The position numbers and the translations under genes were made by a program. DNA of 64,000 nt, taken from positions 124,001-188,000 of the forward strand of contig NWBN01000031.1 of NCBI GenBank assembly GCA_002633315.1, given 5' to 3'. This document shows, piece after piece, positions 9,345-19,150 of this stretch. The notes under the pieces were generated by a model. It saw only the letters and a list, made by a program, of their open reading frames with translations, was not told where the DNA came from and did no database searches. Numbering within the stretch: position 1 is the stretch's first letter; each line of letters begins with the position of its first letter. The stretch is from Bacteroidales bacterium Phil6. Lineage in GTDB: Bacteria > Bacteroidota > Bacteroidia > Bacteroidales > F082.

Positions 9345-10475
9345 TTATTTGTTGGAGAAAAAGTCGCGTAATTTCTGGAAATAGCTTTTTTCTTTTTCTG
9401 ATAGTTTTGGCTTCATACTGTCGCTATCGAGTAAAGTTTTCATCATTTCTTCTTCATTTTTATTTAATTTCTTAGGAATCCATACGTTAACATTAACAAG
9501 GAGTTCTCCTTTTCTTCCATAACTGTTGATTACGGGCAAGCCTTTACCTTTCAGTCTTATAACTTCGCCGGATTGTGTTCCGGCAGGTATTTTCAGCGTG
9601 GTAGTGCCATTGATTAGAGGAATTTCTACCGTACAGCCGAGGATTGCTTCGGGAACGCTGATAAACAGATTGTAGATCAGGTTCTCGTCTTCACGAATGA
9701 AGTCGGGGTGTTCTTCTTCTTCAATAATCACCAAAAGGTCTCCGGGTATGCCGTTATGTATGCCGGCATTGCCTTTACCTTGGAATGAAAGCTGCATCCC
9801 GTTCGCCACTCCGGCAGGTATAGTGAGGTCGAACACTTCTTCTCCTTTTACGACGCCTGTTCCCTGGCAGTCGGGACATTTGTTTTTTATTATTTTACCT
9901 TCGCCATGACATTGAGGACAGGATATTATCTGTGTAAAGAATCCTCCGCCTTGTGTTATTGAGCCACGTCCTTTGCATACGGGACATGTCTGCAGAGAAC
10001 CGTCGCCGGAGCCGCTGCCGTTACAATGTTTGCATGTGACATATCTGTTGACTTTGACTTTTTTCGTGATGCCGTCGTTAATCTCCTGCAATGACAATTT
10101 GACACGCATACGCAGGTTGGACCCTTTGTTTACATATTTTCTGGAACCACCTCCGAAATTGAATCCGCCGCCTCCAAATCCAAAACCACCAAAGTCACCA
10201 AGGAAATTGAATAATATATCGTTTATGGAATAATTACTGAAATCACTTTCGGTGAATCCTGAATGTCCAAAACGGTCGTATCTTGCCCTTTTGTTGGCGT
10301 CACTCAACACTTCGTATGCTTCGGCAGCTTCTTTGAATCTCTCTTCAGCTTCCTTGTCGTCAGGATTTCTGTCAGGATGATATTTCAAAGCCATCTTGCG
10401 ATAGGCTTTTTTTATATCATCGGCAGAAGCATCTTTCGATACTTCCAATATTTCATAATAATCTCTTTTCTCCAT
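9345..10475 (-). CDS. dnaJ: Chaperone protein DnaJ
   Basis: Hsp40 co-chaperone that stimulates DnaK ATP hydrolysis and delivers unfolded clients in the cytosol. 376 residues: J domain with HPD at 33-35, a Gly/Phe-rich linker (about 80-112), a zinc-binding region with four CxxCxGxG-type repeats ([32 protein letters not shown]), and the C-terminal substrate-binding beta domains. It is a complete class A DnaJ. It follows grpE by 21 nt in the same direction and both are probably made from one heat-responsive transcript. dnaK itself is not in the window. Confidence 0.97.
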   Translation of the reverse strand: MEKRDYYEILEVSKDASADDIKKAYRKMALKYHPDRNPDDKEAEERFKEAAEAYEVLSDANKRARYDRFGHSGFTESDFSNYSINDILFNFLGDFGGFGFGGGGFNFGGGSRKYVNKGSNLRMRVKLSLQEINDGITKKVKVNRYVTCKHCNGSGSGDGSLQTCPVCKGRGSITQGGGFFTQIISCPQCHGEGKIIKNKCPDCQGTGVVKGEEVFDLTIPAGVANGMQLSFQGKGNAGIHNGIPGDLLVIIEEEEHPDFIREDENLIYNLFISVPEAILGCTVEIPLINGTTTLKIPAGTQSGEVIRLKGKGLPVINSYGRKGELLVNVNVWIPKKLNKNEEEMMKTLLDSDSMKPKLSEKEKSYFQKLRDFFSNK

Positions 10476-10496
10476 TACTAATTAAAATCTTTATTA

Positions 10497-11105
10497 TCAA
10501 CTGCCAACGACAACTCTGGCATATCTGATGACCTTGCCGTTGAGTTTATAGCCTTTTTGAATCACATCCAACACTTTACCTTTTTTGCTCTCGTCAGGAG
10601 CAGGAGTACTTGTCAGTGCTTCATGTTCGTCGGTGTCGAATTCTGCATCCATGGCATGTATTTCTTCCAATCCGTTTTGATTGAGCATGGTTTTTAACTT
10701 ATTGTAAATCAATGTAACTCCTTCAAAATCGGCTTTATTGTCGCTTTTTTCCATGGTTTGCAAAGCTCTTTCGAAATCATCCAAAATAGGCAGCATCTTC
10801 TTGATGATGTCTTCTGAGGCTGTCTTAAACAACTCGGCTCTTTCTTTTGCCGCTCTTTTGCGGTAGTTGTCGAATTCTGAAAACAATCTGATGTATTTAT
10901 CATTGACATCGGCGTATTTGGCTTCCAACTCACTGTTTTTCAATTCCAATTCATCAATCTTTTGTGATTCATTCTGCTGTTTGTCACATTTTTTTGATTT
11001 ATTCTTGGTTTTTTTGCCTTTGTCTTCTTTTTCTTTATCGTTGCCGACATTAATATTTTCGTCAGACAGCGTTTGTTCATCATTGTTTTTGTTATTATTT
11101 TCCAT
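10497..11105 (-). CDS. grpE: Nucleotide exchange factor GrpE
   Basis: Releases ADP from DnaK to complete the chaperone cycle. 202 residues: a charged, low-complexity Asn/Glu/Lys-rich N-terminus (about 1-50), a long coiled coil (about 50-110) containing the conserved FDNYRKRAAKER segment, and a C-terminal beta domain ending GYKLNGKVIRYARVVVGS, matching the family signature. The long acidic-basic N-terminal tail is ordinary for Bacteroidota GrpE. It is the first gene of the grpE-dnaJ pair. The upstream region carries an inverted repeat described separately. Confidence 0.96.
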   Translation of the reverse strand: MENNNKNNDEQTLSDENINVGNDKEKEDKGKKTKNKSKKCDKQQNESQKIDELELKNSELEAKYADVNDKYIRLFSEFDNYRKRAAKERAELFKTASEDIIKKMLPILDDFERALQTMEKSDNKADFEGVTLIYNKLKTMLNQNGLEEIHAMDAEFDTDEHEALTSTPAPDESKKGKVLDVIQKGYKLNGKVIRYARVVVGS

Positions 11106-11168
11106 ATATTTAATTCGTTGATTTTAATTTGTTTTAATTCTATATCAAAAAACCTGCCAATAATACAG

Positions 11169-11206
11169 ATTGACAAAATGTCAGTTTTAATTTCGTGGAA
11201 ATATTG
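11169..11206 (-). promoter_or_regulatory. Candidate stress operator/promoter region of grpE
   Basis: The minus strand contains CAATATTTCCAC (11206-11195) and then CTGACATTTTGTCAAT (11184-11169), in which TGACA-TTT-TGTCA is an inverted repeat. A TTG inside it is followed after 20 nt by GTTTTTTG, a poor match to a -7 box. A near-identical element lies before the ABC ATPase gene. Neither CIRCE nor a sigma-32-like promoter was seen. Confidence 0.45.
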
Positions 11207-11225
11207 TCGAAATGCGACATAGGTG

Positions 11226-12530
11226 TTAAATTCTCTCTATGTCGGCGTGGATGGCTTTAAGACGTTTGTCTATGTATTGATAACCTCTGTCTATTTGGTC
11301 GATATTGTCTATTATGGATGTGCCATCGGCTGACAATGCGGCGATGAGCAGAGCTACGCCGGCTCTTATGTCGGGTGATGACATACGTATTGCTTTGAGT
11401 TCATGGGTATGGTCTAAACCAATGACGTTGGCTCTGTGCGGGTCGCATAATATTATCTGAGCTCCCATGTCTATGAGTTTGTCAACGAAGAATAATCGGC
11501 TTTCAAACATTTTCTGGTGTATGAGGACGGTACCTTTCGCCTGTGTGGCGACGACGAGTATAATGCTGATAAGGTCAGGAGTGAAACCCGGCCATGGTGC
11601 GTCGGCTATCGTAAGAATTCCTCCGTCCATGAATGTTTCCACAGTATAATGGTCTTGCTGCGGCACAATGATGTCGTCATCCTGTATTTTTAATTCTATT
11701 CCGAGTTTACGGAAGGTATCAGGTATTATGCCGAGGTCTTTGACACCGGCATTTTTTATTGTCAACTCGGAGCCTGTCATGGCAGCCATACCAATGAAAC
11801 TGCCTACCTCTATCATGTCGGCAAGGAGTCGATGTTCTGTGCCGTGAAGTTCTTTGACGCCATGTATCGTCAGTAAATTGGACCCTATGCCATCTATGGT
11901 GGCTCCCATAGATGTCAACATGCGGCATAATTGTACTATGTAAGGTTCGCATGCAGCGTTGAAAATAGTTGTGGTGCCATTGGCGAGGACGGCAGCCATT
12001 ATGATGTTGGCTGTTCCGGTCACCGATGCTTCGTCAAGCAACATATAAGTGCCTTTTAATCCGTCAGCAGGAGCCTTGAGACTGTAAAACTTAGTAGTCG
12101 GGTCTATAGTGGCACCAAGTTTTTTTAATCCGATGATATGAGTGTCAAGACGACGGCGTCCTATTTTGTCGCCTCCCGGATGTGGCAGAGAACTCCTCCC
12201 GTAACGGCTTAACAGAGGTCCCAATATCATCACGCTGCCTCTTAAACTCGTGGCTTTTTTTATGAAATCATCAGTATTGAAATATTCGAAATTGATATCT
12301 TCAGCTTGAACCTTGATAGTGTCACGTGCAGGTCTTTCTATTTTGACACCCATGCCTTTGAACAACTCGATAAGGTTGTTGATGTCGAGTATGTCAGGAA
12401 GGTTGGTTATAGTGACGACTTCAGATGTCAACAGACATGCACATAATATCTGCATTGCTTCATTTTTGGCGCCTTGAGGCGTTATCGTTCCCGATAATTT
12501 GTTTCCTCCAACTATCTTGAATGAACCCAT
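11226..12530 (-). CDS. murA: UDP-N-acetylglucosamine 1-carboxyvinyltransferase MurA (Asp at the fosfomycin-target position)
   Basis: Transfers enolpyruvate from PEP to UDP-GlcNAc, the first committed step of peptidoglycan synthesis. 434 residues with two inverse alpha/beta domains. The N-terminal QGAKNEA holds the catalytic Lys/Asn pair (residues 22-23), and a C-terminal DIRAGVALLIAAL segment is present. The active-site loop reads PGGDKIGRRRLD: residue 121 is Asp (codon 12168-12170) where Escherichia coli has Cys115 in GGCTIG. Asp at this site is known in naturally fosfomycin-resistant MurA enzymes that stay active. It starts 2 nt after the DUF4290 gene, so they are co-transcribed. Confidence 0.96.
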   Translation of the reverse strand: MGSFKIVGGNKLSGTITPQGAKNEAMQILCACLLTSEVVTITNLPDILDINNLIELFKGMGVKIERPARDTIKVQAEDINFEYFNTDDFIKKATSLRGSVMILGPLLSRYGRSSLPHPGGDKIGRRRLDTHIIGLKKLGATIDPTTKFYSLKAPADGLKGTYMLLDEASVTGTANIIMAAVLANGTTTIFNAACEPYIVQLCRMLTSMGATIDGIGSNLLTIHGVKELHGTEHRLLADMIEVGSFIGMAAMTGSELTIKNAGVKDLGIIPDTFRKLGIELKIQDDDIIVPQQDHYTVETFMDGGILTIADAPWPGFTPDLISIILVVATQAKGTVLIHQKMFESRLFFVDKLIDMGAQIILCDPHRANVIGLDHTHELKAIRMSSPDIRAGVALLIAALSADGTSIIDNIDQIDRGYQYIDKRLKAIHADIERI

Positions 12531-12532
12531 GG

Positions 12533-13201
12533 TTATTTTTTGTTTGGTCTGTTGGGATTGTTGACTTTTACGGCATGTTGTTTCTTGACTTTCTTTTTCT
12601 TTTGCTGTTGTTGTGGTTGTTGAAGTTGAGGTTTTGAAAGTATCTCGGATGTTGGAATGAGTTTGGTATCCATAGGAAGTGTAAATTCTCCATCAGACAG
12701 TTTGTATAAATCATCGAGAATCAACAAGTCATTTACTGTGTCACGGTTCCAACTGAGATACGCTCTTTTCATCTGGTTGGCGATATTGTAGAGCAAGGCT
12801 TGTCTTTTGGGACTGTTTTCCATCTTCTTGATCTCTTGTATCATGTTGTAGATATGCTGTCCGTAATGACCGAATTTTATGTTGTTTTTATTATATTCAA
12901 TAGGTTCCGGTTTCATTGTTTGGGTCTCCGGTTTTGGAGGATCGTAAGGAGAATCGACATCCAACTTGTAGCCTGATATGATATACAGATGATCCCATAA
13001 TTTGTGAAGATAATCATTGGATTCTTTGACTTGGGGATTCATCTGAGCCATTACGTTGATGACAAAATGAGCTGCTTCTGTACGACGTTGACGGTCGTCT
13101 ATATCCAAAAGATGCTGTATCATGATTTGAATGTTGCGTCCGTATTCGGATATCACGAGTTTGTCACGTTCGGTATTATATTTCATGCCTTCTATATCCA
13201 T
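12533..13201 (-). CDS. DUF4290 domain protein
   Basis: 222 residues of unknown function. The body (about 5-190) matches the Bacteroidota-restricted DUF4290 pattern: KYNTERDKLVISEYGRNIQ near the start, a HKLWDHL(Y)I(I)S motif, the LDVDSPYDPP turn and a YGQHIYNMIQ repeat. No signal peptide or membrane helix. The last 35 residues are low-complexity Gln then Lys/Asn-rich and strongly basic, so nucleic-acid binding or disorder is plausible but unproven. It lies between the helicase gene (57 nt upstream) and murA (2 nt downstream), suggesting a link to growth or envelope functions. The first ATG (13201) is used; MKYN at 13186 is the alternative. Confidence 0.8.
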   Translation of the reverse strand: MDIEGMKYNTERDKLVISEYGRNIQIMIQHLLDIDDRQRRTEAAHFVINVMAQMNPQVKESNDYLHKLWDHLYIISGYKLDVDSPYDPPKPETQTMKPEPIEYNKNNIKFGHYGQHIYNMIQEIKKMENSPKRQALLYNIANQMKRAYLSWNRDTVNDLLILDDLYKLSDGEFTLPMDTKLIPTSEILSKPQLQQPQQQQKKKKVKKQHAVKVNNPNRPNKK

Positions 13202-13258
13202 ATCGTTATGCTGTTTTTATTAAATATTTAACGTTAAAATAGTGAATATGTTGTATGT

Positions 13259-15550
13259 TTATGATTTTAGTATGCTTAGTTTTGCAAATTTGAGCATTAA
13301 TTGTTTTTGTCCGCAGTTGTCAAATATTACCGTAGCTTTTTTGTTAGGACCGCTGCCTTCAACCTTTGACACTGTGCCTTGTCCGAACTTGGCATGAAGC
13401 ACCCGCAGTCCTTCTGTTATCTCCTCAGGTGCAGCCGGCACAAAGTCTTTGTCATCCGATTTAGGCATGGCAGTATTTGTTACAGGTTTTTGTTGTGTAA
13501 CATTAAAATCGTCAAAATCCTTAAAAATATTGTATTTAGACCTGTCTCCAATAGAAGTGGTGCCTTTGAATGAGGCTTTTTTTGTCTTTTCTATCAGACT
13601 GTTGTCTATCTCATCTATGAAACGTGATGGCTCGCATAATGTCATGGTCCCCCATTTGTATCTGTTCTCTGCATGACTTAAAATGAGTTTTTTTTCTGCT
13701 CTTGTGATAGCGACATAGAAAAGGCGTCGTTCTTCTTCCAAATCTTCTTTGGTGCCTAACGATTGTACTCCCGGAAAGAGGTTTTCCTCAAGACCGGCAA
13801 CATATACATAAGGAAATTCCAATCCTTTGGCACTGTGAATAGTCATCAATGTGACGCGGTTGTCGTCGTTTTCTGTCTCCTTATCTTGATCTGTAAGCAG
13901 TGCAACATCTTCCATGAATTTTGCCAATCCCACGTTGATACGCTCTCCTGTTGTCTCATCGACTTGTTTGTCGGAAAATTCCATAATGGCATTGAGAAGT
14001 TCTTCAACATTATCTACACGAGCCACACCTTCTGGTGTCGCATCTTCTTTCAATACTTTTATGATACCTGTTGTGTCGGTGATGTGTTTTGCAAGTTCGA
14101 AAGCGTTGTCTTTTTCGAGTCTTGTTCTGAAACTTTGTATCATCAAGACGAAATCTTTTATCTTGCTGAGACTGCGCGAGAGCTCTTTTGGCAATCCTTC
14201 ATCGGAAGATATGACATCCCAGATGCTGCATTTTCTGTTATCAGCGATTATTTCGAGATGTTGTTGTGTAGTAGAGCCTATACCTCTTGTAGGATAATTT
14301 ATGATACGTAACAATGCCTGGTCGTCGTTGGTGTTGACGACGAGACGGAAATAGGCGAGAAGATCTTTAACTTCTTTGCGGTCGTAAAATGACAATCCGC
14401 CATAGATGCGGTAAGGTATATCCTGTTTACGCAATGCCTCTTCTAACGGTCTTGACTGTGAGTTGGTTCTATATAATATGGCGAAGTCTTTGTAGTTCAG
14501 CTGTCTCGACATCTTAAATCCGAATATGGAATTGGCTATCAAAGTGCCTTCTTCATTGTCGGTAGTGGCACGTAGTAGAGTGATAAGTTCGCCTTCCTCG
14601 TTATCGGACCAAACTTTTTTCTTTATTTGTTCTTCATTTCTTGCAATGACGTTATTGGCGGCTGTTACTATTGTCTTGGTAGAACGGTAATTTTGTTCGA
14701 GACGTATCAGTTTCATATCCGGATAATCGGAATGGAAATTCAGAATATTGCGGATGTTGGCGCCACGGAATCCATATATGCTCTGAGCATCGTCGCCTAC
14801 TACACAGATGTTTTCATGCATGGCGGCAATTCTTCTGATAATGATATACTGAGCATGATTGGTGTCCTGATATTCATCGACAAGGATATATTTGAAATGC
14901 CGCTGATATTTCAATAATATCTCCGGAAAGTCTTTCAATAATACGTTTGTATAATATAGTATGTCGTCGAAGTCCATGGCGTTGGCGCGTTTCAGCCTTT
15001 CGTTGTAGGCTTTAAAAATCTCGCCTATGAGAGGCTTGTTGGCACGAAAATCCTGTTTTTGTATCTCTTCGTCTTTACAATAGTCTTCGGCATTGTAAAG
15101 TGAAGACTTTGCCATGGAAATGCGACTAAATACCATCTTCGCAGGATAGACTTTGTTATCCAATTCTTTTTCCTTTATGATGTTGTTGATGAGTTGTTTG
15201 GAGTCATCTGTATCATAAATGGTAAAGTTTTGTGTAAAACCAAGATGCTCTGCTTCTATGCGGAGTATGCGTGCGAATATGGAATGGAATGTCCCCATCC
15301 ATACACTTTTGGCATGAGAAGGGTCAACAAGTTGCATGATGCGTTCTTTCATCTCTTTGGCAGCCTTGTTGGTAAAAGTCAATGCCATGATGGAAAAAGG
15401 ACTTATACCTTCCTGAATCATGTAGGCTATGCGGTGTGTCAGGGCACGAGTTTTGCCGGAACCGGCACCGGCAATGACCATGACAGGTCCTTCAACAGTG
15501 GTGACGGCTTCTTTTTGAGGCTCATTAAGATGTGCTAATATATCGGACAC
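13259..15550 (-). CDS. pcrA: ATP-dependent DNA helicase PcrA/UvrD family
   Basis: Superfamily 1A 3'-5' helicase for repair and replication restart. About 763 residues. Motifs in order: Q-motif LNEPQKEAV, Walker A AGAGSGKT (about 27-34), TFTNKAA, DEYQDTN, GDDAQSIYGFRGA, LEQNYRST, HSAKGLEFPYV and YVAITRAEKKL. The C-terminus carries the Tudor-like VLHAKFGQGTV motif of PcrA. The start is set at the GTG at 15550 (protein start M-SDILAHLN). A TTG six codons upstream would fall inside the TACCTTTG promoter box, so it is unlikely. It heads a likely operon with the DUF4290 gene and murA. Confidence 0.93.
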   Translation of the reverse strand: MSDILAHLNEPQKEAVTTVEGPVMVIAGAGSGKTRALTHRIAYMIQEGISPFSIMALTFTNKAAKEMKERIMQLVDPSHAKSVWMGTFHSIFARILRIEAEHLGFTQNFTIYDTDDSKQLINNIIKEKELDNKVYPAKMVFSRISMAKSSLYNAEDYCKDEEIQKQDFRANKPLIGEIFKAYNERLKRANAMDFDDILYYTNVLLKDFPEILLKYQRHFKYILVDEYQDTNHAQYIIIRRIAAMHENICVVGDDAQSIYGFRGANIRNILNFHSDYPDMKLIRLEQNYRSTKTIVTAANNVIARNEEQIKKKVWSDNEEGELITLLRATTDNEEGTLIANSIFGFKMSRQLNYKDFAILYRTNSQSRPLEEALRKQDIPYRIYGGLSFYDRKEVKDLLAYFRLVVNTNDDQALLRIINYPTRGIGSTTQQHLEIIADNRKCSIWDVISSDEGLPKELSRSLSKIKDFVLMIQSFRTRLEKDNAFELAKHITDTTGIIKVLKEDATPEGVARVDNVEELLNAIMEFSDKQVDETTGERINVGLAKFMEDVALLTDQDKETENDDNRVTLMTIHSAKGLEFPYVYVAGLEENLFPGVQSLGTKEDLEEERRLFYVAITRAEKKLILSHAENRYKWGTMTLCEPSRFIDEIDNSLIEKTKKASFKGTTSIGDRSKYNIFKDFDDFNVTQQKPVTNTAMPKSDDKDFVPAAPEEITEGLRVLHAKFGQGTVSKVEGSGPNKKATVIFDNCGQKQLMLKFAKLSILKS

Positions 15551-15565
15551 GGCAAAAAATTTGTG

Positions 15566-15573
15566 CAAAGGTA
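15566..15573 (-). promoter_or_regulatory. Promoter -7 box of pcrA
   Basis: TACCTTTG on the minus strand, 15 nt before the GTG start, implying a leader of only a few nucleotides. No good -33 box at the usual distance. Confidence 0.45.
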
Positions 15574-15772
15574 ATAATAATTCATCTATAAATTTAAGTT
15601 AAGACAAAAAAATGATGAAAAGAGAATAGTTGTTGCTAAAAAGTGTTGAATAACAATAATATATGTATGTTAAGAAGGTATTGTGACAATATATTTTGGC
15701 GGTAAAAAAACGGTATCAAAAAAGGTTTGAAACAAGATAATTAAAAAAATCAAAAAAAATATGTATAAATGG
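15574..15772. other. AT-rich intergenic stretch between pcrA and the str promoter
   Basis: Divergent spacer, mostly A/T with several oligo-A runs. No open frame of note, no strong hairpin and no repeat was seen. Confidence 0.5.
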
Positions 15773-15803
15773 TTGTGTGTTAAAGAAAAAGTTTGTAATT
15801 TTG
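15773..15803 (+). promoter_or_regulatory. Promoter of the str/S10/spc/alpha supercluster
   Basis: TTG at 15773-15775, 20 nt, then TAATTTTG at 15796-15803: a full match to the Bacteroidota primary promoter pattern. It is the only strong promoter seen before rpsL and would give a leader of about 250 nt. Confidence 0.7.
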
Positions 15804-15842
15804 CCGCCTGAAAAAGGTGATAAAGTAGCCTGACATAAAAGT

Positions 15843-15960
15843 GATAGGGACCTGATAAGTTAAACGTTAGAGGTTTCTACGATGCAAGATAATGAAATTC
15901 AGTTCTTTACATTCTTGTATCGTGTTTAGCAGAAGAGTCGAATGAAGAGACTTATCCCTC
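15843..15960 (+). promoter_or_regulatory. Structured 5' leader of rpsL operon (candidate ribosomal-protein autoregulatory RNA)
   Basis: Nested complementarity inside the leader: outer GATAAGT (15854-15860) with ACTTATC (15950-15956), and inner ACGATGCAAG (15879-15888) with CTTGTATCGT (15914-15923, one G-U pair). The inner stem can be extended by TTCT/AGAA across a bulge. No T-rich terminator follows directly. Such leaders commonly bind a ribosomal protein from the operon (S7 or S12 would be the obvious ligands); this is inference. Confidence 0.5.
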
Positions 15961-16063
15961 CCCTTGAACCTAATATATAAGGTGCTTTTTTACTTTGAGA
16001 AGATAAAAAAGGATAAAAAATCCTATAATTTGAGTAAAAATTAGTAATTTAAACAAAAGAAGA

Positions 16064-16450
16064 ATGCCAACGATTCAACAATTAGTCCGCAAAGGACGGC
16101 AGAAATTGGAAGACAAGAGTAAATCTCCTGCCTTGGATTCATGTCCGCAACGTCGTGGTGTTTGTGTACGTGTTTACACAACAACTCCTAAGAAGCCTAA
16201 TTCGGCAATGCGTAAGGTTGCGAGGGTGCGTTTGACCAACCAGAAAGAGGTTAATGCCTATATACCCGGAGAAGGACATAATTTGCAGGAACACTCTATC
16301 GTGATGATTAGAGGAGGTCGTGTTAAGGATCTTCCCGGTGTGCGTTATCATATTATCCGCGGTGCATTGGATACCGCCGGTGTTGATGGTCGTAAGCAAC
16401 GCAGATCAAAATATGGTGCCAAGCGTCCGAAAAAAGTAGCAAAGAAGTAA
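16064..16450 (+). CDS. rpsL: 30S ribosomal protein S12
   Basis: Decoding-centre protein of the small subunit, 128 residues. The [11 protein letters not shown] start, [15 protein letters not shown] (with the lysine equivalent to E. coli Lys43) and [12 protein letters not shown] (Lys88 equivalent) are intact, i.e. the streptomycin-sensitive residues at both classic positions. First gene of the long ribosomal cluster, about 260 nt after the promoter and preceded by the structured leader. Confidence 0.98.
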   Translation: MPTIQQLVRKGRQKLEDKSKSPALDSCPQRRGVCVRVYTTTPKKPNSAMRKVARVRLTNQKEVNAYIPGEGHNLQEHSIVMIRGGRVKDLPGVRYHIIRGALDTAGVDGRKQRRSKYGAKRPKKVAKK

Positions 16451-16474
16451 ATTAAAATTGTAAAAGTTTAGAAC

Positions 16475-16942
16475 ATGAGAAAAGCTAAACCAAAAAAGAG
16501 AATCATCCTTCCGGATCCTAAGTACGGTGATGTATTGGTCACTAAATTTGTGAACAATATCATGCTTAAAGGTAAGAAGAATCTCGCTTATGAGATTTTC
16601 TACAAGGCAATGGATATTATTGAAGCAAAACTTCAGGAAGACCCGATAGAAGTTTGGAAGAAAGCCTTGGCGAATGTAACACCTCAAGTGGAGGTCAGAA
16701 GCCGTCGTATTGGTGGTGCTACGTTCCAGATTCCTTCAGAAATCCGCCCGGCACGTAAACAGAGTATCGGCATGAAAAACCTTATAGGTTATGCCCGTAA
16801 ACGTCATGAGAAAACAATGGGCGATAAATTGGCTGGCGAGATAATGCAGGCTTATAAGGAAGAGGGTTCTGCTTTTAAGAAAAAAGAAGAAATCCACAGA
16901 ATGGCCGATGCTAACAAGGCATTCTCACACTTCAGATTCTAA
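16475..16942 (+). CDS. rpsG: 30S ribosomal protein S7
   Basis: Primary 16S 3'-domain binder that nucleates head assembly; 155 residues. The basic N-terminus (MRKAKPKKR) leads into LPDPKYGD and [15 protein letters not shown]. The [14 protein letters not shown] segment and [15 protein letters not shown] end are family-typical. It follows rpsL by 24 nt. In other bacteria S7 represses its own str operon by binding the mRNA, so it is one candidate ligand for the leader described upstream. Confidence 0.98.
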   Translation: MRKAKPKKRIILPDPKYGDVLVTKFVNNIMLKGKKNLAYEIFYKAMDIIEAKLQEDPIEVWKKALANVTPQVEVRSRRIGGATFQIPSEIRPARKQSIGMKNLIGYARKRHEKTMGDKLAGEIMQAYKEEGSAFKKKEEIHRMADANKAFSHFRF

Positions 16943-16967
16943 TATATATTAATAGGTGTAAATTAAA

Positions 16968-19100
16968 ATGATGAATAACGACCAAAATATTGCAAATACT
17001 TTGTCTCTGACACGTAATATCGGTATCATGGCGCATATTGATGCCGGTAAAACGACTACGACAGAGCGTATTTTGTATTATACAGGTCGTAATCATCGTA
17101 TAGGTGAGGTGCATGAAGGTACCGCTACCATGGACTGGATGGTGCAGGAACAGGAACGCGGCATTACTATAACTTCTGCCGCTACTACGGTGTTTTGGAA
17201 TGTTGATGATAAGTCATTTAAAATCAATATTATTGATACTCCCGGCCATGTTGACTTCACTGTTGAAGTGGAACGTTCCTTGAGAGTGCTCGACGGAGCG
17301 GTCGCTGTCTTCTGTGCAGTGGGTGGTGTCGAACCTCAGTCCGAAACGGTATGGCATCAAGCCAATAAATATAAAGTGCCCCGTATCTGTTTCGTTAATA
17401 AAATGGATAGATGTGGCGCTGATTTCTTTAATGTCTTGGAACAGATAAAAAATAAACTTCATGCAACTCCTGTTCCGGTACAGTTGCCTATAGGTGAAGA
17501 AGATGGCTTTATCGGTGTGATAGATCTTGTCAAGAATAAAGCTATTATTTGGACTGGAGATGACGATGAATTTGGAGCTCAGTATGAGGTGACGGATATA
17601 CCTGAAGAGATGGTAGATGTGGCGGCTAAATACCGTCGTATGCTCGTCGAAGGTTCTGCCGAAGATAATGAGATATTGTTCGAGAAGTTTATCAATGACC
17701 CTGAATCCATTACTGAGGATGAGATAATAGCCGAATTGAGAAAAGCTACTTTGCAAATGCGTATATGTCCTGTATTGTGCGGCGCTTCATTCAAGAATAA
17801 AGGAGTACAACCTCTGCTCGATGCAGTGGTACGTTATTTGCCAAGTCCTCTTGATATCGACTATGTCACGGGTGTTAACCCCAAGACAGAAAAAGAAGAA
17901 ATACGTAAAGCCGATGCAAAAGAGCCATTCTGTGCTCTTGCATTCAAAATTTTGACAGACCCTTATGTAGGTCGTCTTGCTTTCTTCCGTGTGTATTCCG
18001 GTACTCTTAACGCAGGCTCCTATGTTCTCGACGTCACTACCGGCAAAAAAGAACGTATAGCAAGAATAATGCAGATGAATGCCAATAAACAAACCCCTCT
18101 CGACAAAATAGAGGCCGGCGATATTGCTGCTGCAGTGGGATTTAAATCCATCAGAACAGGTGATACCCTCACAGATGAGAAGAATCCTCTCTTGCTTGAA
18201 AGTATTACATTCCCGCAACCGGTGGTTCAAATAGCAGTGGAACCTAAGACTCAGGCTGACATGGAGAAACTGACTAACGCTCTTATGAAACTTGCGGAAG
18301 AAGACCCTACATTTTTGGTGTCAACAGACGAGAACTCCGGTCAAACTCTTATAGAAGGTATGGGAGAGTTGCATCTCGATATTATCATTGACCGTCTTAG
18401 AAGAGAATTCGGTGTAGAGATAAATGTCGGTAATCCTCAAGTCTCCTATAAGGAGTCCTTTACTAAGACAATACATCATCGTATCGTCTATAAGAAACAG
18501 TCAGGCGGTAGAGGTAAATTTGCTGATATAGAATTTGAACTCGGTCCTGCTGACGATGGTATGAGCGGGTTGCAGTTTGTAAATGATGTTAAAGGTGGTG
18601 ATATTCCAAAGGAATTTATCCCTTCAATAGAGAAAGGTTTCAGGAGTGCTATGTCAAACGGAGTGTTGGCGGGATTTCCTGTTGACTCTGTGAAAGTTCG
18701 TATTATAGATGGTTCGTTCCATCCCGTGGATAGCGACCAACTTTCATTTGAACTTGCGGCACAGATTGGTTTTAGAGAAGCAGGTGCACAAGCAGGTTCG
18801 GTGGTATTGGAGCCTGTTATGAAAGTTGAGGTTTATGTCCCTTCTGATTATACCGGAGAAGTTACAAGCGACTTGAACAGAAGAAGGTCAATATTGAAAG
18901 AAATGGATATGGAACACGGATATCAGGTCATAAGAGCCGATGTCCCATTGTCGGAAATGTTCGGATATATTACTTCACTTAGAACGTTGACACAAGGAAG
19001 AGGCACATTTAACATGGAGTTCAGTCATTATGCCGAAGTGCCTTCTGATCTTGCCGAAGTGGTGGTGAAAAAAGCTAAAGGAACGTATTTCTTTTTTTAA
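16968..19100 (+). CDS. fusA: Elongation factor G
   Basis: GTPase that translocates tRNA-mRNA on the ribosome. 710 residues. G1 AHIDAGKTT (about 22-30), the G2 region with [10 protein letters not shown]3 DTPGHVDF and G4 NKMD are all present, followed by domains II-V with the SYKESF and GSFHPVDS segments. The two adjacent Met codons at the start (16968 and 16971) are both possible. It follows rpsG by 25 nt. As in other Bacteroidota no tuf gene follows; rpsJ comes 50 nt later. Confidence 0.98.
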   Translation: MMNNDQNIANTLSLTRNIGIMAHIDAGKTTTTERILYYTGRNHRIGEVHEGTATMDWMVQEQERGITITSAATTVFWNVDDKSFKINIIDTPGHVDFTVEVERSLRVLDGAVAVFCAVGGVEPQSETVWHQANKYKVPRICFVNKMDRCGADFFNVLEQIKNKLHATPVPVQLPIGEEDGFIGVIDLVKNKAIIWTGDDDEFGAQYEVTDIPEEMVDVAAKYRRMLVEGSAEDNEILFEKFINDPESITEDEIIAELRKATLQMRICPVLCGASFKNKGVQPLLDAVVRYLPSPLDIDYVTGVNPKTEKEEIRKADAKEPFCALAFKILTDPYVGRLAFFRVYSGTLNAGSYVLDVTTGKKERIARIMQMNANKQTPLDKIEAGDIAAAVGFKSIRTGDTLTDEKNPLLLESITFPQPVVQIAVEPKTQADMEKLTNALMKLAEEDPTFLVSTDENSGQTLIEGMGELHLDIIIDRLRREFGVEINVGNPQVSYKESFTKTIHHRIVYKKQSGGRGKFADIEFELGPADDGMSGLQFVNDVKGGDIPKEFIPSIEKGFRSAMSNGVLAGFPVDSVKVRIIDGSFHPVDSDQLSFELAAQIGFREAGAQAGSVVLEPVMKVEVYVPSDYTGEVTSDLNRRRSILKEMDMEHGYQVIRADVPLSEMFGYITSLRTLTQGRGTFNMEFSHYAEVPSDLAEVVVKKAKGTYFFF

Positions 19101-19150
19101 AAGAGATTAAAAAATAAAAGATAAAGAAAATAAATTAACAACAAATTCTT

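Noticed and set aside
13763..14311. Plus-strand open frame of 182 codons
   Set aside because: Antisense to pcrA helicase motifs; composition is a shadow of that gene.
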